Notes under the pieces: model-generated
The model's database searches: none
Told to the model about the DNA's origin: nothing
What the model saw: the letters and a program-made list of their open reading frames with translations, nothing else
Program-made: the position numbers and the translations under genes
Shown here: one piece after another, positions 31,682 to 43,009 of the stretch
Numbering within the stretch: the first letter of the stretch is position 1
Layout: every line of letters starts with the position of its first letter
Assembly (NCBI RefSeq): GCF_005863245.1
Contig: NZ_VBUT01000002.1
Span: forward strand, 620,001-684,000
Source of the DNA: Nocardia cyriacigeorgica
GTDB taxonomy: Bacteria; Actinomycetota; Actinomycetes; Mycobacteriales; Mycobacteriaceae
Direction of reading: 5' to 3'
Length of the DNA stretch: 64,000 nucleotides

Positions 31682-32099
31682 TGCTGGACAGTCGCACGCG
31701 TCCGGTGTGCGAGCAAGCAGGTTTTCCGCCGTGGAGGTGGCCGCACGACCCGATTGGGTTCCGCACGGCGCAGCTGCTACGCTGTTCTGCGACGACCGCC
31801 CTGGGTGGTTCGTGCGTGTAGCCGGGAACGGCGCGCACACGACGATGCCGGGGCAGATAAGTGGAGCCCGACTCCCACCGCTGCCGACGAGTATTCGTAC
31901 GGACAACGGTCCGGTCGCCCGCCATACGGCGGGTTCCCGCATTGCTCTCGATGCGGGATCGCAGGTGTGATCACCTGCGATGATCGGTCGACCTCGGGCC
32001 TCGTAGCGGGAAATACCGCGACGGGGCCTTTGTGTTGAACAAGGGGTTGCAGTTATTGCCTGCGGTCGTCCGACGACACCGCTTGACCTAGGAGGCCCC
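31682..32099 (+). promoter_or_regulatory. Structured 5' leader of the infC operon
   Basis: There is no gene in these 418 bp. A candidate promoter TTGGGT-N18-TACGCT (31754-31783) is followed by stem-loops: CCCGCC/GGCGGG (31918-31933), CCCGCAT/ATGCGGG (31936-31957) and a perfect 10-bp stem (31958-31981). A terminator-like hairpin with a T run follows (31997-32036), and then AGGAGG 4 nt before the infC start. The layout suggests transcription attenuation of infC-rpmI-rplT. Control by L20 or IF3 is known in other bacteria; the signal here is not identified. Confidence 0.55.
31997..32036 (+). terminator. Candidate attenuator in the infC leader
   Basis: A 13-bp stem with one mismatch and one wobble (GGCCTCGTAGCGG with CCGCGACGGGGCC), a 6-nt loop and TTTGTGTT afterwards. 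It sits 64 nt before the infC start codon, inside the predicted leader. Confidence 0.6.
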
Positions 32100-32708
<609 letters not shown>

Positions 32709-32769
32709 GACCGATCAGAACGCCGGTGGTCCACGCGCGACCACGGGCACGAGACAGATTGAGGAATCC

Positions 32770-32964
32770 ATGCCGAAGATGAAGAGCCACAGCGGCGCCT
32801 CGAAGCGATTCAAGGTGTCCGGCAAGGGCAAGCTGCTGCGTCAGCAGGCGAACCGTCGTCACTTGCTCGAGCACAAGCCCACGCGCCGTACTCGTCGTCT
32901 GGACGGCAAGGAGGTCGTCGCGCCCGCCGACGTCGCTCGCGTGAAGAAGCTGCTCGGTATCTGA
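32770..32964 (+). CDS. rpmI: 50S ribosomal protein L35
   Basis: This 64-residue, very basic protein opens [20 protein letters not shown] and matches L35 along its length. It is the second gene of the infC-rpmI-rplT operon, 61 nt after infC, and is assembled into the large subunit next to L20. Confidence 0.97.
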   Translation: MPKMKSHSGASKRFKVSGKGKLLRQQANRRHLLEHKPTRRTRRLDGKEVVAPADVARVKKLLGI

Positions 32965-33066
32965 TACCGCCGCACAGGCACGCTCGCGCGTTCCGATCAC
33001 GGACGCCGACCAATCCGACAACACCCGGGCGCCCGCACGCGCCCCCCGATCGAACAGGACTGACCA

Positions 33067-33447
33067 GTGGCACGCGTCAAAAGGGCCGTCAACGCTCAGA
33101 AGAAGCGCCGTTCCATCCTCGAAGCCTCCAAGGGCTACCGCGGCCAGCGCTCGCGGCTGTACCGCAAGGCCAAGGAACAGCAGCTGCACTCGCTCACCTA
33201 CGCCTACCGGGACCGCCGGGCGCGCAAGGGTGACTTCCGCAAGCTGTGGATCGCCCGCATCAACGCCGCCGCGCGGCTCAACGACATCACCTACAACCGC
33301 TTCATCCAGGGCCTGAAGGCCGCCGGTGTCGAGGTCGACCGTAAGAACCTCGCCGAGCTGGCCGTCTCCGACGCCGAAGCCTTCGCCGGCCTGGTCGCCA
33401 TCGCCAAGGCCGCGCTGCCGCAGGACGTCAACGCCCCGGCCGCCTGA
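33067..33447 (+). CDS. rplT: 50S ribosomal protein L20
   Basis: This 126-residue protein opens [20 protein letters not shown] (GTG start) and matches L20 throughout; it binds 23S rRNA early in assembly. It follows rpmI by 102 nt. In several bacteria L20 represses its own operon by binding the leader mRNA; whether it does so here is untested. Confidence 0.97.
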   Translation: MARVKRAVNAQKKRRSILEASKGYRGQRSRLYRKAKEQQLHSLTYAYRDRRARKGDFRKLWIARINAAARLNDITYNRFIQGLKAAGVEVDRKNLAELAVSDAEAFAGLVAIAKAALPQDVNAPAA

Positions 33448-33478
33448 GCCGGGTGCCGTGACTCGCGGACCTCTTCCG

Positions 33479-33524
33479 GAACGACCCGTGGACGCGCTCA
33501 CCGAGCGCAACCCACGGGTCGTTC
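33479..33524 (+). terminator. Terminator of the infC-rpmI-rplT operon
   Basis: A perfect 13-bp outer stem (33479-33491 with 33512-33524) encloses a second 6-bp stem (GCGCTC/GAGCGC). It lies 31 nt after the rplT stop and 27 nt before the methylase start. TGTGCTCTC follows. It may allow partial read-through into the methylase gene. Confidence 0.75.
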
Positions 33525-33551
33525 TGTGCTCTCGGATCCCGGCGGGCGGCC

Positions 33552-34358
33552 ATGACCGCTGACGGGATCGACGTGCGCAACCCGCGGATCGTGTCCGCGG
33601 TCAAGCTCCATCGCGCGGCGCAGCGCCGCAAGACCGGCCTGTTCCTGGCCGAAGGCGCCAATTCGGTGACCGCGGCCCTGGAGACCGGGCGGGTACGGGA
33701 GCTGTTCTACTCGGCTGCCGCTGCCACCCGCGAGCACGAACTCATCGCGGGCGCCGCCGCCCAGGGGGTGCGGACCACGCTGGTGAGCGATCGCGCCGCG
33801 CAGGCGCTGGGGGAGACGGTGACGCCGCCGGGGCTGGTGGCGGTGTGCGAGACGCTCGATGTCGAACCGGCCGCGATCCTGGCCGCCGAGCCGCGCATGC
33901 TGGCCGTTCCGGTCGAAATGGCCGACCCGGGGAACGCGGGCACCCTCATTCGCGTGGTCGACGCCGTCGGCGGTGACGGGGTGCTCCTCGCCGGTGATTC
34001 CGTGGACCCACACAACGGCAAATGCGTGCGTGCCGCGGCGGGCAGCCTGTTCCATGTGCCGATCGCGCGCAGCCGGGATGTGGGCGCCACCCTCGATGAC
34101 ATCGCCGCCGCCGGGATCACCATCCTGGCGACCGCCGCGAACGGTGAGGTCGAACTCGACGAGGCCGACGAGCTGTTCACCGGACCGGTCGCGTGGCTGT
34201 TCGGCAACGAAGCCCACGGCCTCGATCCGGTGGTCGCCGCCCGCGCCGACCACCGCGTGCGCATTCCCATCCGCGGGCGCGCGGAAAGCCTGAATCTGGC
34301 CACCGCCGCCTCGATCTGCCTCTACGCGAACTCCCGGGTGCGTTACCGGCAGCAATGA
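33552..34358 (+). CDS. SpoU/TrmH-family RNA 2'-O-methyltransferase (TsnR-like)
   Basis: This 268-residue SPOUT methylase has an N-terminal L30e-like substrate domain (about 10-95) and a C-terminal knot domain with the family motifs EMADPGNAGTLIRVVDA, AWLFGNEAHGLD and IPIRGRAESLNLATAASICL. It matches M. tuberculosis Rv1644 (annotated tsnR) in place and motifs. It methylates a ribose in 23S rRNA or tRNA; the exact nucleotide is not known. It probably shares regulation with the infC operon by read-through. Confidence 0.9.
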   Translation: MTADGIDVRNPRIVSAVKLHRAAQRRKTGLFLAEGANSVTAALETGRVRELFYSAAAATREHELIAGAAAQGVRTTLVSDRAAQALGETVTPPGLVAVCETLDVEPAAILAAEPRMLAVPVEMADPGNAGTLIRVVDAVGGDGVLLAGDSVDPHNGKCVRAAAGSLFHVPIARSRDVGATLDDIAAAGITILATAANGEVELDEADELFTGPVAWLFGNEAHGLDPVVAARADHRVRIPIRGRAESLNLATAASICLYANSRVRYRQQ

Positions 34359-34415
34359 CGTGCCGACCCGCAGTTCTGTGACTGTCCGCGGCGGGCAAAG
34401 GCGTCCGGCGCGCCC

Positions 34416-34973
34416 TCAGTCACCGAACGTCCCCAGATCCTCCAGAATCTCGGCCGCCCACGGCGCAGGCACCGCATTCGGCCCCGCCACCTGCATCGAC
34501 GTCATCACTGTCAGGAGCATGCCGGTGGCCATGAACCGGCGGACCTCGGTGGTCGACGCACCGGTCAGCTCCCGCGCCAGATCATAGATCTGCCCGAAGC
34601 GCGTCCTGGTCTGCTCGCCGATCACCGGGTCGGCACTGGCGGCGAAGCCGTGCAGGAGCAGCTGGAGCAGTTCGCGTTCGGCGAGAAACGTGCTGTAGCC
34701 GCGGCCCAGTGTCGCCGCGGTGGGATTCGGATCGGTCGCCGCCGCGTCGCGGAACACCGTCTCGATCCGGTCGCACACCCGGTTCAGCGCCGCAAGGAAC
34801 AGCTGCTGCTTGGTGCCGAACAACCGGATCACATATGGCTGCGAGACCCCGGCCCGCCGGGCGATGTCATCGGTTTTCGTTGCCGCATAACCGGTTTCGG
34901 CGAACGCCTGGACCGCCGCCGTGAGCACTTGCTCGCCGCGCTCGGTTGCGCTCATCCGCGTCTTGGCCGTCAC
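34416..34973 (-). CDS. TetR-family repressor of the adjacent efflux gene
   Basis: This 185-residue protein has a TetR helix-turn-helix at about 30-55 (TKTDDIARRAGVSQPYVIRL) and a helical ligand domain. It is divergent from the MFS efflux gene at 35077. The shared promoter contains two copies of GTTATCAGTCGAT, the likely operator. The start is GTG 34973 with AGGAG 4 nt upstream; an in-frame ATG at 34955 is possible. The model is drug-induced derepression of the pump. Confidence 0.9.
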   Translation of the reverse strand: MTAKTRMSATERGEQVLTAAVQAFAETGYAATKTDDIARRAGVSQPYVIRLFGTKQQLFLAALNRVCDRIETVFRDAAATDPNPTAATLGRGYSTFLAERELLQLLLHGFAASADPVIGEQTRTRFGQIYDLARELTGASTTEVRRFMATGMLLTVMTSMQVAGPNAVPAPWAAEILEDLGTFGD

Positions 34974-35006
34974 AGTGCTCCTGTTCGTCTCGGGCGCCCC
35001 TACCGA

Positions 35007-35059
35007 TTGACATGTTATCAGTCGATGCATACTCTTCTGGATATTAGTTATCAGTCGAT
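35007..35059 (+). promoter_or_regulatory. MFS efflux promoter with duplicated 13-bp operator
   Basis: TTGACA (35007-35012) and TACTCT (35030-35035) with 17-bp spacing form a consensus-like promoter. GTTATCAGTCGAT occurs at 35014-35026, inside the spacer, and again at 35047-35059, just past the expected start site, 33 bp (three turns) apart. The first copy also forms an imperfect dyad CGATTGA-N7-TCAGTCG. Confidence 0.65.
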
Positions 35060-35076
35060 TACAACAAGGGCTGGAC

Positions 35077-36606
35077 ATGACCGAAATACTCACCACGGCG
35101 CCCGCAGCGCCACCGTCGCCCGGCATCGGCAAGCAGGGCAGTCGTCCGTTGGCCGCGGTGCTCGCCGCGGTCGGCATCCCGACCTTCATGGTCACGCTGG
35201 ACAACCTCGTCGTCACCAACGCACTACCGGTGATCCGGGCCGAACTCGGCGCCTCGCTCGCCGACCTGCAATGGTTCGTCAACGCCTACACGCTGGCCTT
35301 CGCATCGCTGCTGCTCACTGCCTCCGCAGTCGGTGACCGGCTCGGGCGCAGGCGTATCTTCCTGGCCGGCATCGCGCTGTTCACCCTCGCGTCCGCGGCC
35401 TGCGCCGTGGCCGCCGAGCCCTGGCAGCTGATCGCCGCCCGCGCCGTGCAGGGCTTCGGGGCGGCCGCGGTGATGCCGCTGTCGCTGACGCTGCTGTCGG
35501 CGGCGGTGCCGGAGAAGATGCGCAGCGCCGCGATCGGCATCTGGGGCGGGATCACCGGCCTCGGCGTGGCGCTGGGTCCGGTGGTCGGCGGCGCCGTCGT
35601 CGACGGACTGAGCTGGCAGTGGATCTTCTGGATCAATGTGCCGATCGGCCTGCTGGCCCTGCCGTTCGCGGCCCGGATCCTGGACGAATCGCGCGGCGGT
35701 GCGCGCCGTCTCGACCCGCTCGGGCTGGTGCTGGCCTCGGCCGGCGTGCTCGCGGTGGTGTGGGGCGTGATCCACGGCGACGAGGACGGCTGGACCTCCT
35801 TGGGCGTGCTCGCCGCGCTGCTCGGCGGCGCGGTCCTGCTCGGCTGCCTGATCGCCTGGGAATTGCGCACACCGGATCCGATGCTGCCGTTGCGGCTGTT
35901 CCGATCGCGGGCCTTCCGAGTAAGCAATACGACGGGCTTCACCTTCTCGGTCGGCGTCTTCGGGTCGATCTTCCTGCTGGCGCAGTATTTCCAGGTGGTG
36001 CAGGGGCTCGACCCGCTGGCTGCGGGCATCCGCACCCTGCCGTGGACGATGGCCCCGATGGTCGTTGCGCCTATCGCCGGGCTGATCGTCGACCGGGTCG
36101 GCGCACGGCAGCTGCTGGCCGCCGGACAGGCCTCGCTGGCGGTGGCGCTGGCCTGGATGGCCACCGTCATCAGCGTCGACGCGAGCTACAGCGCCTTCGT
36201 CGGGCCGTTCCTGCTCGGCGGCCTCGGCATGGGCCTGACCTTCGCCCCCAGCGCCACCGTGGTGATGGCCGCCGCCGACCCGGAGGACCGCGCGATCGCC
36301 TCGGGCACCAACAACACCGTCCGCGAGGTCGGCGTCGCGATGGGCGTCGCGGTGCTGGCGTCGGTGTTCGCCTCCCACGGGTCCTACCTCGACCCGCAGA
36401 GCTACGTCGACGGCCTGATCGCGGCGGTTTGGGTGGGCGCCGCCATCGTCGCGGTCGGTGCGTTCGTCGCGCTGCTGTTGCCCAGCCGGATCGAACCGGC
36501 GGGAGTTGCCGAAGCGACCGGCCGGAAGGCCGCAATCCGGGACGCGCGGTCGGCCGGAGCTTCCTCGCCGGCCGCGAACGGCGAAATGCCCGTCGGCGTC
36601 GCCTGA
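35077..36606 (+). CDS. MFS drug efflux transporter, DHA2 (14-helix) family
   Basis: This 509-residue membrane protein has 14 predicted helices. It carries the DHA2 signatures TLDNLVVTNALPVIRAELGA in helix 1, GDRLGRRRIFLAG in the first loop and GPVVGGAVVDGLSWQWIFWI in helix 5. It belongs to the EmrB/QacA proton-drug antiporter group. It faces its TetR regulator across 103 bp containing duplicated operators. The drug spectrum cannot be predicted. The C-terminal 45 residues are a hydrophilic cytosolic tail. Confidence 0.93.
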   Translation: MTEILTTAPAAPPSPGIGKQGSRPLAAVLAAVGIPTFMVTLDNLVVTNALPVIRAELGASLADLQWFVNAYTLAFASLLLTASAVGDRLGRRRIFLAGIALFTLASAACAVAAEPWQLIAARAVQGFGAAAVMPLSLTLLSAAVPEKMRSAAIGIWGGITGLGVALGPVVGGAVVDGLSWQWIFWINVPIGLLALPFAARILDESRGGARRLDPLGLVLASAGVLAVVWGVIHGDEDGWTSLGVLAALLGGAVLLGCLIAWELRTPDPMLPLRLFRSRAFRVSNTTGFTFSVGVFGSIFLLAQYFQVVQGLDPLAAGIRTLPWTMAPMVVAPIAGLIVDRVGARQLLAAGQASLAVALAWMATVISVDASYSAFVGPFLLGGLGMGLTFAPSATVVMAAADPEDRAIASGTNNTVREVGVAMGVAVLASVFASHGSYLDPQSYVDGLIAAVWVGAAIVAVGAFVALLLPSRIEPAGVAEATGRKAAIRDARSAGASSPAANGEMPVGVA

Positions 36607-36620
36607 CCTCCGACCCGACA

Positions 36621-36650
36621 TGCCCGGTGGCCCACGACGGCCACCGGGCA
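36621..36650 (+). terminator. Terminator after the MFS gene
   Basis: A perfect 12-bp stem (TGCCCGGTGGCC with its complement) and a 6-nt loop begin 15 nt after the stop. The remaining 215 bp up to pheS contain a possible TACGAT -10 element near 36788 and nothing else that I recognise; no T-box is visible. Confidence 0.75.
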
Positions 36651-36766
36651 GCGGTGTGCCTGTCGCACAGGCCGCCACACCGCCCGGGCTGCCGAGTCGG
36701 CGCGTCGACCAGCGCTGCGTCGCCGCTACCACAGCACCCGCGCCCGGCACCGGGTAATCCGGATGA

Positions 36767-37927
<1,161 letters not shown>

Positions 37928-37957
37928 CCACCTTCGATCGAGAGAGCGAAACGTCAA

Positions 37958-40459
37958 GTGCGAGTAGCGCAGTCCTGGCTGACCGACATCATCGCGCGCA
38001 CCGCCCCCGAGTGGTCGGTGACGCCCGAGGAACTCGACGCCGGATTCGTCCGCGTCGGCCTCGAGGTCGAGGAGGTCGACACCCTGCAGCGGGTCGGCGG
38101 TGAGATCGACAAGCCGCTGGTGGTCGGCCGCGTCCTGGAGATCACCGAACTGACCGAGTTCAAGAAGCCGATCCGGTTCTGCAAAGTCGACGTCGGCAAT
38201 CCGGAACCGCAGGAAATCGTCTGCGGCGCCCGCAATTTCGCCGTCGGCGATCTGGTGGTCGTGGTGCTGCCCGGTGGTGTGCTGCCCGGCGGTTTCGCCA
38301 TCTCCTCGCGCAAGACCTACGGTCACGTCTCCAACGGCATGATCTGCTCGGTCGCCGAACTCGGTATCGGCAAGGACCATTCGGGCATCCTGGTGTTCGA
38401 GCCCGGTACCGCCGAGCCCGGCGCCGACGCCAACGAGCTGCTCGGTCTCGACGACACCGTCATCGAGCTCAACATCACCCCCGACCGCGGCTACTGCTTC
38501 TCGGTGCGCGGCCTGGCCCGCGAGCTGGCCTGCGGTTTCGACCTGGAATACGCCGATCCGGCGGTGCGCACGCTGCCCGACGACGAGGCCGACGCCTGGC
38601 CGGTGCGGCTGGAACCGGAGTCCAAGTGCACCCGTTTCGCGGTGCGCCGGGTCACCGGGATCGACCCGAACGCGGTGAGCCCGTGGTGGTTGCAGCGGCG
38701 GCTGCTGCTGTCGGGGGTGCGGCCGATCTCGCCCGCGGTCGACGTCACCAACTACGTGATGCTGGAACTGGGCCAGCCGCTGCATGCTTTCGACGCCGCC
38801 AAGCTGACCGGTGGCCTGGTGGTGCGGCCCGCGCACGCGGGGGAGACGCTGCGCACCCTCGACGACACCGAGCGCACCCTCGATGCCGAGGATGTGGTGA
38901 TCGCCGACGATTCCGGCGTCATCTCGCTGGCCGGTGTGATGGGCGGTGCCAGCACCGAGGTGTCGGCCGAGTCCACCGATATCGTGCTCGAGGCCGCGAC
39001 CTGGAATCCGCTGCTCGTCTACCGCACTGCGCGCAGGCACAAGCTGGTCTCCGAGGCGAGCAAGCGCTACGAGCGGGTGGTCGATCCGGAGATCAACGTC
39101 GCCGCGCTCGACCGCGCCGCCACACTGCTCGCCGAGATCGCCGGCGGCACCATCGAATCCGCGCTCACCGACATCCGGGTGCCGCTGCCGGCGACCGAGC
39201 CGATCCACATGGACATCGATCTGGCCGACCGGGTGGCAGGCGTGACCTACCCGACCGGCACCTCCGCGCGGCGGCTGGCGCAGATCGGCTGCACCGTCGA
39301 GGTCGACGTGCCCGAGACCGGCCACGGCCAGCTCGTGGTCACCCCGCCGAGCTGGCGGCCCGACCTGGCCCAGCCCGCCGACCTGGTGGAGGAGGTGCTG
39401 CGGCTGGAGGGTCTCGAGCAGATCCCGTCGGTGCTGCCCGCCGCGCCGGCCGGTCGTGGCCTGACCCCGACCCAGCGGCGGCGTCGCGCGGTGAGCCGCG
39501 CACTGGCCTTCGCCGGGGCGGTCGAGGTGCCGCCGCCGGTGTTCCTGCCCGCCGGGGTGTTCGACACCTGGGGCCTGGACGCCGACGATCCGCGCCGCAC
39601 CACGACCACGGTGCTCAACCCGCTCGACGTCGAGCGGCCCGAACTGGCCACCACGCTGCTGCCCGGCCTGCTCGAGGTCGCCGGACGCAATATCTCGCGC
39701 GGTGCGAAGGATCTGGCCATCTACGGCATCGCGCAGGTCGTGCTGCCCGGGCCGGATACCCGCCCGGTCGACCCGCTGCCGGTGGACCGGCGCCCGACCG
39801 ACGACGAGGTCGCCGAACTGCTGGCCTCGCTGCCCGACCAGCCGGTGCACGTCGCCGCCGTGCTGAGCGGACGCCGGGAGCCGCGCGGACCGTGGGGTGA
39901 GGGCCGCCCGGCCGAGGCCGCCGATGCCTTCGCGCTGGCCGACGCGGTCGCCGATGCGGCGGGCGTGGTCATCGAACGCCGGGCCGGGGCCTATCTGCCG
40001 TGGCATCCGGGCCGCTGCGCCGAACTGGTGGTCGAGGGCGTGGTCGTCGGGCATGCCGGTGAACTGCACCCGGCGGTGCTGGAGCGTTCCGGGTTGCCGC
40101 CGCGCACCTGCGCGTTCGAGCTGAACCTGGACGCACTGCCGTTGCGTGAGGCTCGTCCGGTGCCGGTGGTTTCGCCGTTCCCCGCAGTGCTGCAAGACGT
40201 TTCGGTGAGCGTGGAGAAGGCCGTACCGGCTGCCAGGGTGGAGTCCGCGCTGCGCAGCGGCGGCGGCGAACTGCTCGAAGACATCACGCTGTTCGACGTC
40301 TACGAGGGCGCGCAGGCCGGTGAGGGCCGCAAATCGCTCACCTACGCACTGCGGTTCCGCGCCCCGGACCGCACCCTGACCGAGGACGAGGCCAGCGCCG
40401 CGCGCGATGCGGCGGTATCGGCGGCGTCGGAGGCGGTCGGCGCGGTCCTGCGCGGATAA
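37958..40459 (+). CDS. pheT: Phenylalanyl-tRNA synthetase beta subunit
   Basis: This 833-residue subunit has an EMAP/tRNA-binding domain (about 45-155), a B3/4 editing domain that hydrolyses Tyr-tRNA-Phe (about 210-380), a B5 domain, the inactive synthetase-like core, and a C-terminal ferredoxin-fold anticodon-binding domain (about 740-833, ending EAVGAVLRG). GTG start, 30 nt after pheS. The length equals that of mycobacterial PheT (about 830). Confidence 0.97.
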   Translation: MRVAQSWLTDIIARTAPEWSVTPEELDAGFVRVGLEVEEVDTLQRVGGEIDKPLVVGRVLEITELTEFKKPIRFCKVDVGNPEPQEIVCGARNFAVGDLVVVVLPGGVLPGGFAISSRKTYGHVSNGMICSVAELGIGKDHSGILVFEPGTAEPGADANELLGLDDTVIELNITPDRGYCFSVRGLARELACGFDLEYADPAVRTLPDDEADAWPVRLEPESKCTRFAVRRVTGIDPNAVSPWWLQRRLLLSGVRPISPAVDVTNYVMLELGQPLHAFDAAKLTGGLVVRPAHAGETLRTLDDTERTLDAEDVVIADDSGVISLAGVMGGASTEVSAESTDIVLEAATWNPLLVYRTARRHKLVSEASKRYERVVDPEINVAALDRAATLLAEIAGGTIESALTDIRVPLPATEPIHMDIDLADRVAGVTYPTGTSARRLAQIGCTVEVDVPETGHGQLVVTPPSWRPDLAQPADLVEEVLRLEGLEQIPSVLPAAPAGRGLTPTQRRRRAVSRALAFAGAVEVPPPVFLPAGVFDTWGLDADDPRRTTTTVLNPLDVERPELATTLLPGLLEVAGRNISRGAKDLAIYGIAQVVLPGPDTRPVDPLPVDRRPTDDEVAELLASLPDQPVHVAAVLSGRREPRGPWGEGRPAEAADAFALADAVADAAGVVIERRAGAYLPWHPGRCAELVVEGVVVGHAGELHPAVLERSGLPPRTCAFELNLDALPLREARPVPVVSPFPAVLQDVSVSVEKAVPAARVESALRSGGGELLEDITLFDVYEGAQAGEGRKSLTYALRFRAPDRTLTEDEASAARDAAVSAASEAVGAVLRG

Positions 40460-40472
40460 CGCCATCGTGTCC

Positions 40473-40508
40473 ACGGCCCGGCCTGCCGTCGATCGGCAGC
40501 CGGGCCGT
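40473..40508 (+). terminator. Terminator of pheST
   Basis: A GC-rich stem of 15 pairs with one bulged base and a 5-nt loop (TCGAT) begins 13 nt after the pheT stop and ends in GTTG. Confidence 0.65.
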
Positions 40509-40594
40509 TGCGCTCTTCGGTGCGGGCAGGTCAGATCGGTCTCGATGTGCCCGGCGTACTGAGGACCGGCTGCGGATGCGGTAGGAACGAGAAC

Positions 40595-41365
40595 ATGCGA
40601 CACCCGGCAACCCCCGTCCTCAACGCGCTGGCCTTCCAGCCGCAACCGCGGCGCATCGAACAGACCCCGGCCCTGCTCGAGCTGGATTACGCCGAACTGT
40701 CCATCCCCACCGCCGACGGCCAGACCCTGCACGGCTGGTGGGTGCGCGCGCCGCGCTCGATCGGGCATGTGCTGTTCGCCCACGGCAACGGCGGCAATAT
40801 CGGGGACCGGGTACCCATGTACGCGCTGCTGGCCGACGCCGGCTTCGACGTGCTGGCCTTCGACTATCGCGGCTACGGCCACAGCACCGGGCGCCCGAGC
40901 GAACGCGGTACCGCACTCGACGCGCGGGCCGCGCGCACCATCCTGCTCGACCAGCCGGGCGTGGACCCCGAGCGAGTGCTCTACCTCGGGGAATCGCTGG
41001 GCGGGGCGGTCATGCTCGAGCTGGCGCTCGCCCACCCGCCCGCCGGACTGATCCTCATGTCCACCTTCACCGGACTGCGAGACGCGGCCAGGGCGGTGTA
41101 CCCGTTCCTGCCGCCGCCGTTCATCCCGGACGCCTACCCGAGCCTGCGCCGCATCCCGGAACTGCGCGCGCCGCTGCTGACCATGCACGGCGACCGCGAC
41201 GAACTGCTGCCGCTGCGGCACGCGCGGATGCTGTACGAGGCGGCCCCCGAACCGAAGGAGCTGGTGATCTACCCCGGCGCGGGCCACAACGACATCATCG
41301 CGCTGGCCGCCGGGCACTGGATCGACACCATCGGGCGCTGGGCCCGCACGGTGTGCCCGACCTGA
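40595..41365 (+). CDS. Alpha/beta-hydrolase, BEM46/ABHD13-like
   Basis: This 256-residue hydrolase has a full catalytic triad: S134 in YLGESLGGAVM, D202 in MHGDRDELLPL and H231 in PGAGHNDI. The oxyanion strand is VLFAHGNGGNIGDRV. It lacks a clear signal peptide. The closest general family is the BEM46-like serine hydrolases, probably lipid or acyl esterases. ATG 40595 has AGGA about 8 nt upstream. It is on the pheT strand but after a terminator. Confidence 0.85.
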   Translation: MRHPATPVLNALAFQPQPRRIEQTPALLELDYAELSIPTADGQTLHGWWVRAPRSIGHVLFAHGNGGNIGDRVPMYALLADAGFDVLAFDYRGYGHSTGRPSERGTALDARAARTILLDQPGVDPERVLYLGESLGGAVMLELALAHPPAGLILMSTFTGLRDAARAVYPFLPPPFIPDAYPSLRRIPELRAPLLTMHGDRDELLPLRHARMLYEAAPEPKELVIYPGAGHNDIIALAAGHWIDTIGRWARTVCPT

Positions 41366-41423
41366 CCGGCTGCACCGGCCTCGAAGGCCCGGCGATCGGC
41401 GCCGACCTGCGTAGCCTGTGGGT

Positions 41424-41921
41424 ATGAGCGAGTTCACCGAGATCTCCGCGCGATTGGCCGAGCTGTCCGATGCCGATCTGCTGGCCGTCATCCGTATCGC
41501 CACGGCGGGCCGGGCGGCGCTCGCTCCGGTGCATGAGGCCGCGGTGAACATGCCCGCCGAAACCGGTCATACCCACCCTCATCCCGATGTGTCTCCTCCC
41601 ACTGTGATAGGCGCTGACTATGAGTCGGCTCCGGTGGCTCCGGTATCCGACCAGGTCGGAGACGTTTCGGCGGTACCGCCGGTACCGGGTTCGCTGGGCG
41701 GTGTGGCGACCGCCGGATATTCCTCCGGCGGCGTACCTACTTTCGAGTCAGTTCGGGATAAAGTCGAGCAGCGCTACGGCACTGCGCAGGGGATGAGTGA
41801 GCTCGATCGGCAGACCCCCGCGGGCCGCAGCGCCGACGAACAGTGGCAGGCGCGCGAAGAGGCCGCGCGTGAGCGCCTGGAGCAGATCCGGAAATCGTTG
41901 CGCGACAACGACGACGAGTAA
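41424..41921 (+). CDS. Conserved-looking protein of unknown function (165 residues)
   Basis: I do not recognise this protein. The first 45 residues are helical (MSEFTEISARLAELSDADLL), the middle (50-105) is Pro/Val/Gly-rich and probably disordered, and the last 45 residues are a highly charged helix or coiled coil with DEQWQAREEAARERLEQIRK. A TAGCCT hexamer ends 6 nt before ATG 41424, which suggests a leaderless transcript. The next gene starts 48 nt later on the same strand, so the two probably form an operon. Confidence 0.7.
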   Translation: MSEFTEISARLAELSDADLLAVIRIATAGRAALAPVHEAAVNMPAETGHTHPHPDVSPPTVIGADYESAPVAPVSDQVGDVSAVPPVPGSLGGVATAGYSSGGVPTFESVRDKVEQRYGTAQGMSELDRQTPAGRSADEQWQAREEAARERLEQIRKSLRDNDDE

Positions 41922-41968
41922 ACCGATCCGTGGTCTGGCCGGCGCCGGACAACGAATGGGTGGACCAG

Positions 41969-43000
41969 ATGACCGAGCCGCGCGATATCGCCGAACGGCT
42001 GCTCGACGCTCAGGTGGAATTCCTGCTCGCCGAGGTGAGCGGCGACCGATTCAGCGAAGTCGTCGCCCGCGATGTGGCGGCGGTGCTCGAGGTGGCCGAC
42101 ACCATCGTCTTCCGGGACGTGGTGTCGATCGAACAGGCCGAGGCCACCGTCGCCACCGTCATCGATCTCATCGGCGGCAGTCCGGTGATCGCCGATATGG
42201 TCGGCGTCTTCGCCGACGCCATCTACGACAACATCTCCGGCAGCCACGACTACACCCTCGGCCAGGTCGTCGAGCGGGAGCCGGTGGAGGCGCTGCTGGA
42301 GAAGATCTTCGCCATGCACCAGGCCCAGGAACGCATCCTGGACCGGCTCACCGAGAGCCCGCTGGTGGCCACGGTTGCCTCGAAGTTCGTCGACAAACTG
42401 ATCAACGACTTCATGCAGGCCAACCGGGAACGCGCCGAGAAGATCCCCGGCGTCTCCTCGCTGATGTCGCTGGGGCAGTCGGCGGCCAACCGGGCCAAGA
42501 AGGTCGCCGCCGACAACACCTTCATCGGCGATATGGCGGGCAAGGGCGCGCTGTTCGCGCTGCGCCGCACCAACAACGCGATCCGCGAAATGCTGCGCGA
42601 TGCCCCGGTGCACGGTGCGGCGATGGAGTTCTGGGACCTGCACGCCGATGAGCCGGTGAGTGGCCTCCGCGACTACCTCACCCAGAAGGATCTGCGCGAG
42701 CTCGTGCTCATCTGCTACGAGATCGCGGTGACCACCAGGGAGAAGGAGTACTTCGGCCTGCTCGTCGACGAATGCGTGCAGGTCTTCTTCACCAAGTACG
42801 GCGACTACACCCTGGCCGCCATGCTCCCCGAACTCGGCCTCACCCCCGACGACATCAGCACCGAGATCCTGCGCTACGGCCCCGCGGTGATCGAGGCGGC
42901 CAAGAAGAACGGGGTGCTCGCGGGGCTGATCCGCGAGCGGCTGGAACCGTTCTACCTATCCGATCAGGTCCTCGGCATCCTGGGCGGCGCCGAGAGCTGA
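41969..43000 (+). CDS. Helical protein of unknown function (343 residues)
   Basis: I do not recognise this family. The product is soluble and nearly all helical. Distinct segments are an N-terminal MTEPRDIAERLLDAQVEFLL, a middle FVDKLINDFMQANRERAEKI and a C-terminal LLVDECVQVFFTKYGDYTL. No catalytic motif, signal peptide or membrane segment is seen. I chose ATG 41969, which has a GGGTGG element 7 nt upstream; an in-frame GTG at 41930 lacks a ribosome site. It follows the unknown gene at 41424 and may act with it. Confidence 0.72.
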   Translation: MTEPRDIAERLLDAQVEFLLAEVSGDRFSEVVARDVAAVLEVADTIVFRDVVSIEQAEATVATVIDLIGGSPVIADMVGVFADAIYDNISGSHDYTLGQVVEREPVEALLEKIFAMHQAQERILDRLTESPLVATVASKFVDKLINDFMQANRERAEKIPGVSSLMSLGQSAANRAKKVAADNTFIGDMAGKGALFALRRTNNAIREMLRDAPVHGAAMEFWDLHADEPVSGLRDYLTQKDLRELVLICYEIAVTTREKEYFGLLVDECVQVFFTKYGDYTLAAMLPELGLTPDDISTEILRYGPAVIEAAKKNGVLAGLIRERLEPFYLSDQVLGILGGAES

Positions 43001-43009
43001 TCGCTACGT

